Source: Phialocephala subalpina (lineage: Eukaryota > Ascomycota > Leotiomycetes > Helotiales > Mollisiaceae). From it: a DNA stretch of 64,000 nt. Position numbers and translations under genes: made by a program. The notes beneath the pieces were generated by a model that made no database searches, was not told the origin of the DNA, and saw only the letters and a list, made by a program, of their open reading frames with translations. The stretch is taken from assembly GCA_900073065.1 (NCBI GenBank), contig FJOG01000010.1:455178-519177 (forward strand), written 5' to 3'. Positions 34,549 through 46,200 of this stretch are shown here, piece after piece (the first letter of the stretch is position 1; each line of letters opens with the position of its first letter).

Positions 34549-35186
34549 AAGGACTGCCTGCTCCTACCTCAGCCATCTCTGGGTTTCAAGTGCCTTCAAT
34601 AAACAAAGCTACTTTGCGGATTCATGGTATGGTTGTGGGGTGAGAAGGTCTAGGGGTGGCACTTTATGATGGCAGGCTTGCGTGTCATACTTTTCAATTC
34701 TGGCTGCATTGAATTTGGCATGGAATAAAACTTGGGGTTGCGACTTTTACAACAAGATTGGGAGATAATTGCTGGTAGTGATAGAACCGCAGCTTTGCAA
34801 CGAATCAAACCATTTGACGCGGACAGTCCATTCTTGGGATGATTACAGTGAAGTCGCTGCTTGAAAAGCCCTGTCTGCTGAAAAGCCGGTCGTGTGCTAA
34901 CCTTTTGTTGAAGGGCTATATGTCTAAGAACAACATTGAATCCGTCTTTGTGACAAGTTGCCAAGAAGAAGAAATGCCTTGCACTTTACATCTACAAGGT
35001 ATTGATTACACTTTGCTCTTTCGCTATCATGATACAATGCTTGATCCGAATATTGCCAGCTACTTGAGGACTGTGTGCTGCTTTCTTCTAACACGGCTGC
35101 AAGCCTGCTCCCTTTACCCTTCGAGTCTGGTTACAAGCTTTCCCGGTACGCATCTACGAGTGGTCAAATCTCTGTCTTGAACGATA
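34549..35186. other. Intergenic: no gene seen
   Basis: A 113-codon frame at 34839-35180 has no supporting features and is taken as chance. The right end is the 3' UTR of the CoA-transferase gene. Confidence 0.45.
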
Positions 35187-36677
35187 TTAGACCTTTCCCT
35201 TTCGGTCTTGTCTTGCAAAAACACAGTCCTCGAGCTCTCTAAGAATCTTCTCATTATGCTCTCCAACCCTCGGTATCGGCCCCATTGTCGGCTGGAAAGT
35301 ACTCGGTGTCCCAGGCGGCAACAGAGATTTCAACTTCCCATGCTCGGTCTCAACTTCCGTCCACATATTTCTGGCTTCCAGTTGCGGATGATCCCAGACA
35401 TCTTGCATATCATTGACCTTCGAATTTCCAATCTCTGCCTTATCCAACTTCTCCACAACCTCTTCAACCGTCATTCCCTTGAACGCCTCTTCAATAAACT
35501 CCTTTAGTGCCTCTCTGTTTTCTGATCTCTTCGTCGACCCATTGAATCTCTCCTCCGCCACCAGTTCCGGCATCTCCAACACACCCTCACAAAATACCTT
35601 CCACTCCCTCTCATTCTGCAATCCCAACATAACAGTCCCCTCCCCCTTCCCCGTTCTAAAAACTCCATACGGATAAATACTAGCATGATCACTTCCCCTC
35701 CTCCTCGGCCCCTCTTTTCCCCCATAAGCAAAAAACATCGGAAACCCCATCCACTCAACCATACACTCCAACATAGACACATCAATCCTGCACCCTTTCC
35801 CGGTCTTTTGTCTCAACATCAACGCTGCCATTATGTTACTGTATGCATACATTCCGGCCGCTATGTCCGCTATCGAGATCCCGACTTTGGATGGTGTGAT
35901 TTCAGTGCCGGTTATGGAGAGAAGGCCTGCTTCGGCTTGGATTAGGAGGTCATAGGCTTTCTTTTTTGTGTAGGGACCCGAACTACCATATCCAGAAATA
36001 TCACAAACAATCAACCTCTCATTCTCCTTTCGTAAATCCTCATACCCCAGCCCCATTCTTGCCGCTATTCCCGGCTTCAAATTCTGGATAAAGACATCAC
36101 TCCCCCTAATCAACCTTTTCAAGATTTCCAGATCTTTGGTGTCTTTGATGTCGAGCGCCAAGGATTCTTTCGAACGATTCACCCAAGCGAAGTGGGAACA
36201 GAGACCAGAAGCTCGGGTATCGTAGAGACGTGCGAAGTCACCGGTACCTGGACGTTCGATTTTTATTACGCGGGCGCCGGAGTCGGCGAGGTGGCGGGTG
36301 CAGTAGGGGGCGGAGATTACTTGTTCGAGGGCTATTACTGTTATGCCGTCGAGGGGCGTGGGGGAGGATGTATTTGGAGATGGAGTTGAGCAGTAGCAGC
36401 GGTTGGAGGAGGTGGAGATGTGGTTTCGGAAGTTGTGTTGAATATGAGGTTTGGAAAGAGGTCGATATTCATGTGTAGAGAAGCTGCGGGTACAGAATGG
36501 GGTTCGAGTACTGAAGTGGGGTATTGAGGAAAGGCGAGGTCGATTCCTGAGAGCTTGATAGATTTTGTGATATCGACGTCGAGCTGATGTGATTTCCATG
36601 ATGTGCAGATTCGAAATATGAGTGTGGAAAAGATACTCGCTACTTCTCTGATGTGAGGAAGAGTGAGAAGTTAGCAT
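35187..36677 (-). CDS. CoA-transferase family III (CaiB/BaiF) protein, probably mitochondrial
   Basis: The family moves CoA between carboxylic acids without a free intermediate; succinate-hydroxymethylglutarate or formyl/oxalyl-type substrates are typical. The single exon gives 496 aa from 36677, or 470 aa from the ATG at 36599 (MEITSARRRYHKIYQALRNR), whose basic Ser-rich start looks like a mitochondrial presequence. The fold begins LDGITVIALEQVISAPYCTR and HLADSGARVIKIERPGTGDF. Further landmarks are WVNRSKESLALDIKD, DVFIQNLKPG, CDISGYGSSGPYTKKKAYDL and MLECMVEWMGF, and HPQLEARNMWTEVE near the end. All match mammalian SUGCT-like and bacterial CaiB proteins. The exact substrate cannot be told. 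The gene is intact and intron-free. Confidence 0.92.
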   Translation of the reverse strand: MLTSHSSSHQRSSEYLFHTHISNLHIMEITSARRRYHKIYQALRNRPRLSSIPHFSTRTPFCTRSFSTHEYRPLSKPHIQHNFRNHISTSSNRCYCSTPSPNTSSPTPLDGITVIALEQVISAPYCTRHLADSGARVIKIERPGTGDFARLYDTRASGLCSHFAWVNRSKESLALDIKDTKDLEILKRLIRGSDVFIQNLKPGIAARMGLGYEDLRKENERLIVCDISGYGSSGPYTKKKAYDLLIQAEAGLLSITGTEITPSKVGISIADIAAGMYAYSNIMAALMLRQKTGKGCRIDVSMLECMVEWMGFPMFFAYGGKEGPRRRGSDHASIYPYGVFRTGKGEGTVMLGLQNEREWKVFCEGVLEMPELVAEERFNGSTKRSENREALKEFIEEAFKGMTVEEVVEKLDKAEIGNSKVNDMQDVWDHPQLEARNMWTEVETEHGKLKSLLPPGTPSTFQPTMGPIPRVGEHNEKILRELEDCVFARQDRKGKV

Positions 36678-37428
36678 CGCAGTCGAGCTCGTCTCTAAGA
36701 TCTACATGCGGGGTACATTCGGTTAATCGGCACGTGCCGAAAAGGGGTAACGAGGAGATCTCCAAGGATCAATATCCGAGTGATAGGTGGTACATTCATG
36801 TTCCATTCATTCAGCTATGTGTAGCATCCCAGCCGCAATAGACCCGTCTCATGACCCGTCATTACCGTCTCATCATTACGGTCATATCATTTCCGTCCAT
36901 TCATTCCATCGTGTCCCTCTCATCTCATTCGTCTCATCATTATGCCCATCATATCCGCCACCTTCCGTCACCATTTTAAATCGATATCCAATTTCGATCA
37001 ATACAATGGCATCCAAAATGGTATGAGCCTTCTTGGCTCTACTTTCCAGCACGTTTGAGGCCCTTCTTTCCACGATATTGGGCATTTTCAAGGACCTGTC
37101 CACAAAATGTTGCAGCACGGGTCTTTCCGGCGATCCTTTATTCTATATCGCTATCTACCGGGAGAGAAGAATAGCTGTAGTGGCGCTGATTTAACAGAGC
37201 TGAATTGTGGTACCTGCGAAGAGGCTGAACACGACATAAGCTTGCCCATAGCCGTATGGATGTGGGCGGCGATGGAAGATGGGATTCGCATCTCAGACTA
37301 CCACTGGCCATATTAGCATGAAAGAATGGTCGGCGGAAGGATAATTGTACCTACTTGTATCAAAGATGAAGCTCGCCTAGTTGTTTTCAAAATTTGACTC
37401 CAAAGCTAGGTAGTGGCGCTTCGCCGCT
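36678..37428. other. Intergenic with short CATCATTA-type direct repeats
   Basis: No gene is seen. Between about 36840 and 36975 the sequence repeats units such as CGTCTCATCATTA and CCCGTCAT/CCGTCCAT; the 13-base unit CGTCTCATCATTA occurs twice about 65 bases apart. This is simple-sequence character near a promoter. Confidence 0.45.
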
Positions 37429-39343
37429 TCATCCGGAGTTCTGTTCAGGTTGAGGAGGCGTCACATTCCTCCTGATGAACGATGGGTGACCATCCGTGAC
37501 CACAACCTCACTATGAACCCGCGGTGGCTCTTTGCCAGTTGACAGCCGTATATTCTGGGAGGTGTCGACATGGTGATTTGTCGTCGGCAATTGCCCTTCT
37601 TGAGCAAGACCTTGCAAGTCGGTAGTGAGGTCTCCGAGCGCTCCCAAGTGTGCATGATGGCGCTGAGATAGATGTCTTGGGCTAAGTAGGGCATTGCCTA
37701 TAGATCCCGAGGCTGCGGACTCACTCTCTGCGGTGAAGGGTGCGAAGCCACTCGCGTTTCCAAGAACCATGCCCTGGTTGCCAGCGACTTGGGGGTGGGG
37801 AAAAGAACGCCCTCGGCCACCTCCTCGACCTCTGCGTTGGCCGCGCCTGCCACTCTGGGAGCCTCGATTACGTTGACTATTCATATCAAAGTTCGATTCG
37901 GCGCCGCCCTGTGAACTCCCGTCGCGGTTGTCATTGCGTCGTCGACTCTTCGCTGGCTGCTTAGATTTCTTGAAATGGTCATCCTCGATATGTGTATTCA
38001 TCTTCTCATAAGTATCGAAAGTCTGGTCTGAATGCCAATCGCAAGTCGCGGGGAACGGCGTGGACATGTTGTAAGTCCAGCTCTCTATTTTCGGGCAGCG
38101 ATGATGCGCCGCATTTCTGGCCTGGAATGTCCCTTCGCACAGGGGACATTGAGATTGACCAGAACCAAGCGAAAGGGCGAAGGCTTGAGGAAACGCTGGA
38201 TGAAATCTTGTCAAATGGTCGTTGAACGGCTTGAGCTTTTTAAAGAGTCCGTTTCTCTCCCAGCACTCCACCGTGAAGTGAGTAACTGCACTCATTTGAT
38301 CTGTAAATGTCTCTGAGCACCTGGTACATTCCCACAAGAGAGTTCTATTTTTGGCGGAAATGGCAGGTGTGACCTTACAAAACAGGCAGTACCATCCCTC
38401 TTGTGGGTAATGCGTTGGCCAGAAGTGATTCTTCCAAGTCGAGAAGAAGCCACCAGCCAAAAGTTTCACGCATGTATCGCAAGACTTTCCTCCTGGCGGA
38501 TAGCTCCCTCGTGAGCTTCGATATGTAGTCTGGCTCACCACTGATTGTCCGTCCTCAGGCAGTTCATTTTGCGAGAATATTGTGGGTGCCTGGCTCTCTT
38601 CGTTTGACAGCGTCGATGACAATGAGAGCCGGGGTGCCTGGTGTTGTTCCTGGTGTGCCTGCATCTCTTGATCTCTCGATTGGCTGCCATCGCCAATTGT
38701 GCGGTTGTGGTCCGATTGGGTATTGTCCGTCTGGGTAGGGATTGTCGAATCCGTGTTCTGGATATCAAAATGTACCTCCACATGAGAGAACTTAAGACGT
38801 TTGTTTAGACTTTCCACTTTTGACTTGCATTCTTCCAATAGCCCATGAAGCTCCTTGACTTCCTTGTCCTTGGCTTCCGCAGCATCTTGTTGGCTTCCGT
38901 CCGAATCGTTGGCGCGCTTGTTCGAGGCCGATGTGGATGTTGGAGTGGAGTTGGGACTTTCGGTGGCGGAGGAAGGTTCGTTTGATCGACTTTGTGGGGT
39001 CATAAATGTCTGGCATGATATTAGCTTTCGACCCGGTACCATGGCATGGGTGATGGCTGTTCATTACCGGCGTTGAACTGGAGCTTTGCTCTTGCTGCCC
39101 CGCGCCTGCAATGTCCCTGCGTTTGCTGGACAATGAGCGGAAGGGAGGATCGAGGTTGCCCTCTCCGCTAGAATGCTGGGTGTTGTCGTAAGCTTTCTTC
39201 TCGTCGAAAAAGTTCGTAAGCTCCTGCTCAAATTCGTTATCGTCAAAAGACTCGTTCGTCGAGAAGCGATTGTCCCAAATAGGACTCAGTGGTTCAAAGG
39301 CGCCATGCGCGTTGGAGAAGCTTTCGTTAGAATAATTCTGCAT
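37429..39343 (-). CDS. C2H2-type zinc-finger protein with RG-rich tail
   Basis: Exons 39343-39068 and 39009-37429 join in phase across a 58-nt intron to give 618 aa. The first 130 residues are acidic and Ser-rich. Residues about 138-166 (KDKEVKELHGLLEECKSKVE) form a short coiled coil. A Cys/His region runs from about 269 to 437: CDTCVKLL..HFWPTHY, WYCLFCKV, CTRCSETFTDQM with His and Cys ligands, CPLCEGTFQARNAAHHRC, and CDWHSDQTFDTYEKMNTHIE. These are degenerate C2H2 fingers as in fungal regulators. An RG-rich patch (RRGQRRGRGGGRGRSF, about 476-496) suggests nucleic-acid binding. The target is unknown. Confidence 0.85.
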
Positions 39344-40134
39344 TGCGATAGTCTGCGAGCATTATGAACAGTTGGGACATCGATGAAAGAAGCAGAGACA
39401 ATGTGAGTTGTTAGCCAGGAACGAGGTGTGTATGTGTTTATGAAGAAGGGTCATTGTTGCGCTAACGAACTTTTGGGGGCAGTTCAGTGATGCACGTTGC
39501 GGGCGGGCAGGGCGGAGCCTAGCGAGAGAGCCCTGGCGAGCAGCCACATCATCATGAGGAGAAATATTTTGTTTCAATGTTTAGTCGTGATGAAAACTTC
39601 AGGGATTTTTTTCGAGTAATTTATTGAGTTGTTGGTTATCAATCTCAGCGTTGAGTTTCTGTTGCGCAGAATGACTCGAATGTGGTAGGAAATCGTGACT
39701 GAAGAGCAGCTTCGTTCCGGCACCAGCTTCGCAAATTGTTCTAAGATGCTCTGGAGATTGCTAGTATGAGTTCGAATCGTATGTTATAATAAGCCAAGTG
39801 TACATCGAGAACGATTCGAGGTGTTGAGCCAGAAGTTTGTAAAGCTTAAAAGGTATATATACAGTGAAGCGCACCCTTTACGGGGAATATGGCAATAATT
39901 CAGCAGCGATCGCTCGTCAGCACCCCCTTTTCCCCTTCAGCACCTGCTGTACACTCTCCATTTCTGGCAGTCGTCTCATTAACCCTTCAATTCATCATGC
40001 CATCACTCAAACCCTACTCATACACACCACAACACAGTTTTCTCTACTGTCAGCCGCCATCCATCACCATCGTGTTGTCGCTTCAGAGTTATCCAATGTC
40101 CGGTACCAGATCGGAGATCCAAGAGCAAGGATGC
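39344..40134. other. Intergenic: no gene seen
   Basis: Holds the upstream region of the zinc-finger gene. A plus-strand frame at 39889-40329 overlaps the decayed membrane-protein gene antisense and is not supported. Confidence 0.45.
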
Positions 40135-41039
40135 TTATCCTCGATACAAAGCCCAGACAACAATAACCGTAATCAATGCTCCAAGGAAGGAGATCAATGG
40201 CTTACCAGTCGTTGCCATCCATGGGAACGCTGTGTCGAAGAAGAATATTGCGGCGTCTGCTACCACATCGATGCAAAGGTAATCTTACGTGATCTCAAGA
40301 GCAAGGGTGATGACACCAGGAGCATATGACAAGTTGATGTGCTCGGGGTCGATCCACTTCAGCAACAGCGCTGCCACTCCAAGACCCAAGCAGATAAGTC
40401 GGAGGCACTTCTGTCTGAAGGCATCGGGACGGCTCCATTCTCCACCAAGTGCATGGATAACGAAAGTCGCAATCCAGGTCCCGATAAAGCTCTAGTTGAG
40501 GATACGCAAAGGACGCTGCGGCATGTTGATGAACAATCCACTGAGCTTCTTCGCAGCAAGACGAGCGTTGTAGGCGGGGTCGGAGAGGAAGCTGATGACA
40601 ATTGTGCCGACCATGAGGAGTAGATTGACAAACAGAAAGTGATCCATGCTACCTCCAGGTTGTGGTAGGCATGGACAACATTGCCTGCAGGAGGTGCTGC
40701 TTCGAGATCATGGTTGGCGTTGTCCTCCGCTCCATTGTTGGTCGGCAGTGGTTCAGGGGCAGCAGCATCTTGCTGTCCACTTTGATCTGCTCTGGCCAAT
40801 GCATCTTGCTCTTCGAGTTTGTCGACTTCGCCGGGATCCTTGTCCTCGATTTCATTATTAACGATCATTGGTGCTGCAGATTGTCCGTCCTGGTCCTGCT
40901 CATCGCCAACCATTGCATCCTAATCTTCTTCTTGCACATCGACAGCAACATCTCCTGCTTCTCCAACTTCATCTGTATCTCCAATCATGTATTCGTTCAA
41001 CTCAATGTTGACAAAAGCTGGTTCTATGTTGTCCGACAT
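40135..41039 (-). pseudogene. Decayed multi-pass membrane protein gene with acidic N-terminus
   Basis: From an ATG at 41039 the frame codes an acidic segment (MSDNIEPAFVNIELNEYMIG, then more D/E) and meets TAG at 40922-40920. It continues as DAMVGDEQDQDGQSAAP to about 40665, where a shift of frame is needed. The new frame reads MDHFLFVNLLLMVGTIVISF, a clear membrane helix, then RLAAKKLSGLFINMPQRPLR. After a TAG it continues SFIGTWIATFVIHALGG and CLRLICLGLGVAALLLKWID, and after a TAA it continues to PLISFLGALITVIVVWALYR and the final TAA (40137-40135). At least four membrane spans are thus spread over a frame with three internal stops and one shift. That is hard to explain with introns, because intervals with good splice sites are too short. 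The family is not recognised. Confidence 0.6.
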
Positions 41040-41877
41040 GTCTCGGGACTCTCGACGAGCTTCCAAAATTGTTTTAATTAATCAGAGATGGGGATATGAG
41101 TTCTGTAAGTGATATCTGTGAGCTTTTATCCATTATTTGAGCTTGAAGAAGAGTTATGATTCTGATGGCAGAAGTAGTTTAGGATTAGGAATTCCTTGCC
41201 TTTTCGAACGCGAGATAGTATAGAAGCTCCAGAAGGTTTATTTGGCGGGGGAACCTCGAGATTCGTCTTTACTATAGGCTCTAACAGGTCGTCAAAGGTA
41301 GAGAAATGACAGAATAGATGATAATCGATGTCGAAATTGACAGTTATCGATGAGGATAGTTGAGCAGAGACGACGATGGCTCCTCGTCGCCATAAACCGC
41401 TTGCCCTGAAGCCATGGCGAGTGTTTCTCGTGGTATAGCGAAGGGCATTTGGCTTGGCGGAGTTGTTCGTGATAAATTTTGTCGTTCGAGTTCGTGAGAA
41501 AGAGAGTTTCTCATGAAGAAGAGGTGGGGTTGTCATTAAAGAGGGGTGGCACGAGCCAGCTGCATGGTTGACCAATCAACACCCCTGTTATCATTCAAGT
41601 ACAAGGCTTCAGTTGTTCGAAGAGGCATCCAGTGGTTTTCATTTTGCCTTATCTGACTCTCTATATATTGGGGCGGTTGCGCCGTCATAATGTTCACCTC
41701 TTCGTCTACGTTTGGGAAGAAATTCCCAGAAATCAGACCAATTTGATCTACAAATGCCGTTCAGAACGACAACTTCACTTACTCCACTTGCTGCAAACCA
41801 ACACACTTGCGACTTTTGTTTTCAAAATCCAGCAAGAACGATCTCAAAGCAGCAAGCTCTCTGGCCATCGCGTCCGT
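41040..41877. other. Intergenic: no supported gene
   Basis: A minus-strand frame at 41126-41575 (149 codons) shows no domain or splice support and lies upstream of the decayed gene. It is left out. Confidence 0.4.
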
Positions 41878-42395
41878 ATGGACTTAGGATTCGCAGCAAT
41901 ATCGTTGGTCGTGCAGACCGGATATGCTCTCGCACAACACCGCCAGGTAAGTAAGTACCTTCCTCTGGGTACTGTTTTGTACAAGATTGACTGGAATCAG
42001 CTTGCGGACTATAGCTAGAGCCTCTCCTGGATCCGCCTTCTCGAAAATTCCATACCGATGACACTTGGGCTCGCAACCGATCCTGTATCAGAAGACATCG
42101 GCATTCTATGCTCAACCTGCATGACAAGTGGGCTTCTTACTTCGATATATCAACACGGAAGAGGAGAAAAACTACAAGCTCCGCTTTCCATGGCAACTAT
42201 AGTTGTCAGCGTCGCAATGCGGAAAACAAGGAATGTACAAATGGATGTCCTGGCACTAACTGTCTTCCAATGGATACTCACGTTGGCGTTGCTCATGGCA
42301 GATGCTATGAGTACATGCTTCCGGCCGATTCTGAGCATGATATTGTAGGTGGCTGTTCGAGTATGCATGGAAAACATGTTATAAACAGAGCCTAG
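41878..42395 (+). CDS. Secreted Cys-rich protein, effector-like
   Basis: Exons 41878-41946 and 42015-42395 give 149 aa. The intron has GTAAGTAAG at its start and ends GGACTATAG. Residues 1-20 (MDLGFAAISLVVQTGYALAQ) are a signal peptide, cut near ALAQ. The mature part has about seven cysteines: RSCIRR, NYSCQRRN, ECTNGCPGTNC, GRCYEY and VGGCSS, the spacing of a small disulfide-bonded secreted protein. It also has a basic patch (RKRRKTTSS). No membrane span follows. Size, secretion signal and cysteines suit an effector-like or defence-related secreted protein, but this is inference and no family is recognised. Confidence 0.65.
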
Positions 42396-43214
42396 AAATC
42401 GGGAGAAAGTCAAGATGTGCTTTTGACATGGGTATTGAATATCAGTTCCTGGGAGTTATCCAGTCATATTTTCTTTCAACAGAGTCATTGGAATAGTGAC
42501 GCATGTACTTGTTCAATGACGAATATATTGTTTGGATGAAAGTTGGGTTGACGAAGACTCGTTTGCAAAGAAACAAAGGGACTCCTGGGAATCAACGGAT
42601 TGGACGGTATTGGGGTACATAAATTTGATACGTTGTCATAAACCTTTCAATTCGTGAATGTTGCTAAGAAAGGACTGTCCCATAATAAGCAAACAAACGA
42701 GCCCCTCAAATGTTATGTCTAACTCGAAAACAATATCAAACAGAATACTTCAGATCCTAGGACACGAAAAGAGTTCGATCAAATGCTGCTTTTGGAGGCG
42801 AAATTCGTAGTGCGCGAAAGCTCACCTAACCTGAGCCTCTTTCGTCGGAATGAAACGCAATTCGAATACTTGGCATGAGTACTGAACTCTTCAAAGAAGT
42901 GTTGGATCTAACCAGCCTGCCAGATCAACTTCAAAAGGAAAAAGGAAACTTGCTCCAAAGTGCAGTCAACGCCGAGGCGGAGCACGGAGCGAACTAAAGC
43001 AAAGGAGAAACCGATCTTGAAAATTTATACAAAAGAAAATTGAGCATCATCACAGAAGGAATTGTTCAAACGTCGTCCGAGGTAGATGCTATACCTCAGG
43101 TTGCTTACCCCGGTCTGGTGGTAGTTGTCGTGAATCGATGTGTACTAGAATTGCGGAGAGGTTCGTTAGCCGAGGATTAGAAGACTGACATGCGGGAAGT
43201 GCAATGTGGGGGCT
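42396..43214. other. Intergenic between convergent genes: no gene seen
   Basis: About 0.8 kb, AT-leaning, only short frames. Nothing else noticed. Confidence 0.5.
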
Positions 43215-46200
43215 TTACTCACCCCTAAGCACACATATCTCGCGTTGAGGCAAGATTATCTGGAACAATTGCAAGGTCTCAGCCCAAATATTGGCTATCT
43301 GGAGGTTCCAAAAAAGGAGCAGTATTTCGAAGGATTGTAGACGAGTAGTCGTGTATCTGATGAAAAGTCTGAAACCATGATCCGATAGTGCCGTAGCCAC
43401 CGAGTCAACGTTGACAAAATCAATAGACTTGATATCCTTTGACTGGAGTTTATTCTCGTACTGAAGGACAAGGGCGAACCTGCTGTGCCATTTGCTATTG
43501 GTCCTCAAAGACGCTGTTACAGGTCTGCCCTTCCTCCCTCGGTCGGTCCGTTCCAAGACTTCCGTGCCTGAGTGTACTTCCGACGGGATAAAGCCATGGA
43601 AATCGAGGCATCCACATAATTGACACCACGTCCTGGGTGCTTCATCTGTAATGGGATGAGTTTCCTTACTCCTTTCGAAGTCCAGAATTCCCTCGGGGCG
43701 CAAGAAAAGCAGTACAGCTGGCAACTTCAAAAGCTCCCAAGCATGTTTTCGAAAGATATGATTGAGGATGTACTCCACCAGGCGATGATATACAAGACAT
43801 CTTGGCACGCCGGATGCTGGACCAGAGCACCAAGTCTTTATATTGCCCAATTGAATATCTTGCAGAGTTGTACTTGTGACCGAGAGTAGATTTTGAAGCT
43901 CTTCCACAGTCCTGTTGAAGGTCCAATTTAAAGCTGGGTTTTGAGGGTCGTTGATGTGGAACTTGAGATATCTTAGGGGTGCATCGAAATCGTCCTCTGC
44001 GAGTCGCAACCCCCTTGAATTGAGCTTTCCGACAACGTACGCTGCACAGAGTTGTTGAACTTGGCTGTAGAATATGTTCAATCCTAGGTCGTCGTACGGA
44101 TTTGAGGATGCCAAAGCTTGCACACTTTGCTCGAGCAAGGCAAATGTAAGATCCAGGTCTGTTGCATCGCCGACCAAAGCAGTCTTTGTCTTCATATGAT
44201 CTCGCGTCAACATCAGAAGAGCAGGCAAGTTGGAGTCATCATCCCGACACCGTTCGCGAATGCTCCATTCGTGTGAGAGAGTGGGCCAGTCAATGTGCGC
44301 AGCCCAAGGATTGCTTGGAGGAATGATTGAGACGCAATCATCTCGAATTATACTGGATGGTGGGGTAAGGAGCTGGGTAGTTCGTGTATCCTTCTCCGGA
44401 CCAGTGCTCGACGACAGAGATGACGCCGCTGCTGAGTCTGCAGCCCTTGAAGAAGTCGTGGTCAAGTCCAACTCCTCTTCAGGGAAGACTAGATCCTTGA
44501 TAAAGGGTCTCTCTGCCGTCGCAAAGAGTTGGGTGTAGAGCCTTGCATTTTCCTGGAACCCGTCATAATCCTCTAGATACTTTTGTGCAATCTCTGGCAC
44601 CAATGGATCATCGACATTTGGCGTTGAGAGGAGGCCGCATAGCGCAGTCAAAAGATAACCTAGGGTCCATTGTGTTTTGGACCTTTTCCGCTGGTACCAC
44701 GACCCTTTGAAATCTTCTGCAGAATTACCATGACTATTGCCAGATATTACTGAATTCCAATTTTCCCTATAATTAGCACAAATATCACCTCGTGGTGAGA
44801 TGTTGGGATGATATATTTTCGTCTGAAACCGCATCAATGGAGGGCTATCTGGATTCCTTTTTGACAGCTTGACCACTATCCAAAATATGCCCTTCTCGTA
44901 GGGAGTCTCAGGTGGGCCTTCGATACTTGCCAAAACTGTGTCTAAATTGTCGTCGACAGGCACAGCACTGACGAAAGGTACTTTTCCTTCTCTGATATCG
45001 CGCAACTCGAAGAACATCCGCTTAGCAGCAGACGAGCTGCTTTGGGCATGAGATAGAAATGTTGCGGATTTTCTGATCCAGTACTTCTCGTCAACCCTCT
45101 TAATAGGTGCTAATATCCGCCCGTATTGAGTATCTCCAGCCGCGAAGCTCTGGGGCGGACGAGGCTTGGTTTTCGTGATCAATTCATTTACTAGACGTTG
45201 GTTCTGCGGCGTTTCCGGTAGTTGAGACGTCGTCGTAGAAGCAGTTTGGACGACAGAATCGGTGGCGATGATGTCTCCTCGGGCTGCCATATCATCCTCA
45301 GTGGCGAAGCTGCAGTCCTTGCCTAGCTGCGCACATCTCACACAACTGTCGCTGAGTGTGGCACTGGGCATACATTTGCAGCGCTCCTCGAGACACTGCT
45401 GGCAAACTCGAGCAATGTTCTTGGAGGCTCCTGCTCTCTGTGACTGTGGAGTCCCTTTTGGGTTAGACTCCAAATTGGACGAAGAGTCGTCCGGCCAAGA
45501 CCCAGGCACAGGGAGAAATGTGCTTGAAGCGCCGGCCACTGCATATGGGAGGCTTCTGGCGCTGGAAAACGTGTAGGCTGTACTTTGCTTTACTGAACTA
45601 GATTGCCGATCGACAATCGACCCCACAACAGAAATCAAACGACGACTGGCAGTGTCTGAAATGTCGCGATCCGATGTGCCATGTCTGGAGGATGCATCGC
45701 GAAGGAGCCTAAGACCCTCGGCATCTGAGATACTCTCAATCTCCTGCAGAAGCTTTGCATGTTGTTGTTTAAGTAGTCCCAGAGACTTCGTAATACTCTC
45801 CAAGCCATCAACGAATTCCTTGAGGCGACCAATCAATTTCTCGAACTTCTCTACATCGTGTACAGCCCATCTTGTGACCTTCCATGCAGACGTTTTTTTC
45901 TGGTGTCTCTTGATATCGGTCTTGAATCTCTCGAAAGGCGTTCGGAAGATATCTAGGCCACGAGGCGACGCTATTTCGGAGCTTTGCGCAGCAGAATTAA
46001 GTCCATATCGCTCATCGATCTGGCTGGCCTCATCGAGCAAAGATTTGATATTGTTGAGCGTCCTCTCCACGCACGATCTGATATCGGATCGATTAAGTTG
46101 TTCGTTGTATGTTAGCCGTGGATGGCTGTTAGGGCTGGGAATCAAGCCAACAGACTCTCCCCATAACCCGAATCGAGCTCGCTGCAGAGAGAACTGTTGA

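Noticed and set aside
36840..36975. Minisatellite or binding-site array
   Set aside because: Units are imperfect and few; simple-sequence drift near a promoter is enough to explain them.
39889..40329. 146-codon plus-strand frame
   Set aside because: Its start lies in C-rich low-complexity sequence and its end is antisense to the decayed membrane protein gene, which has far better protein character.
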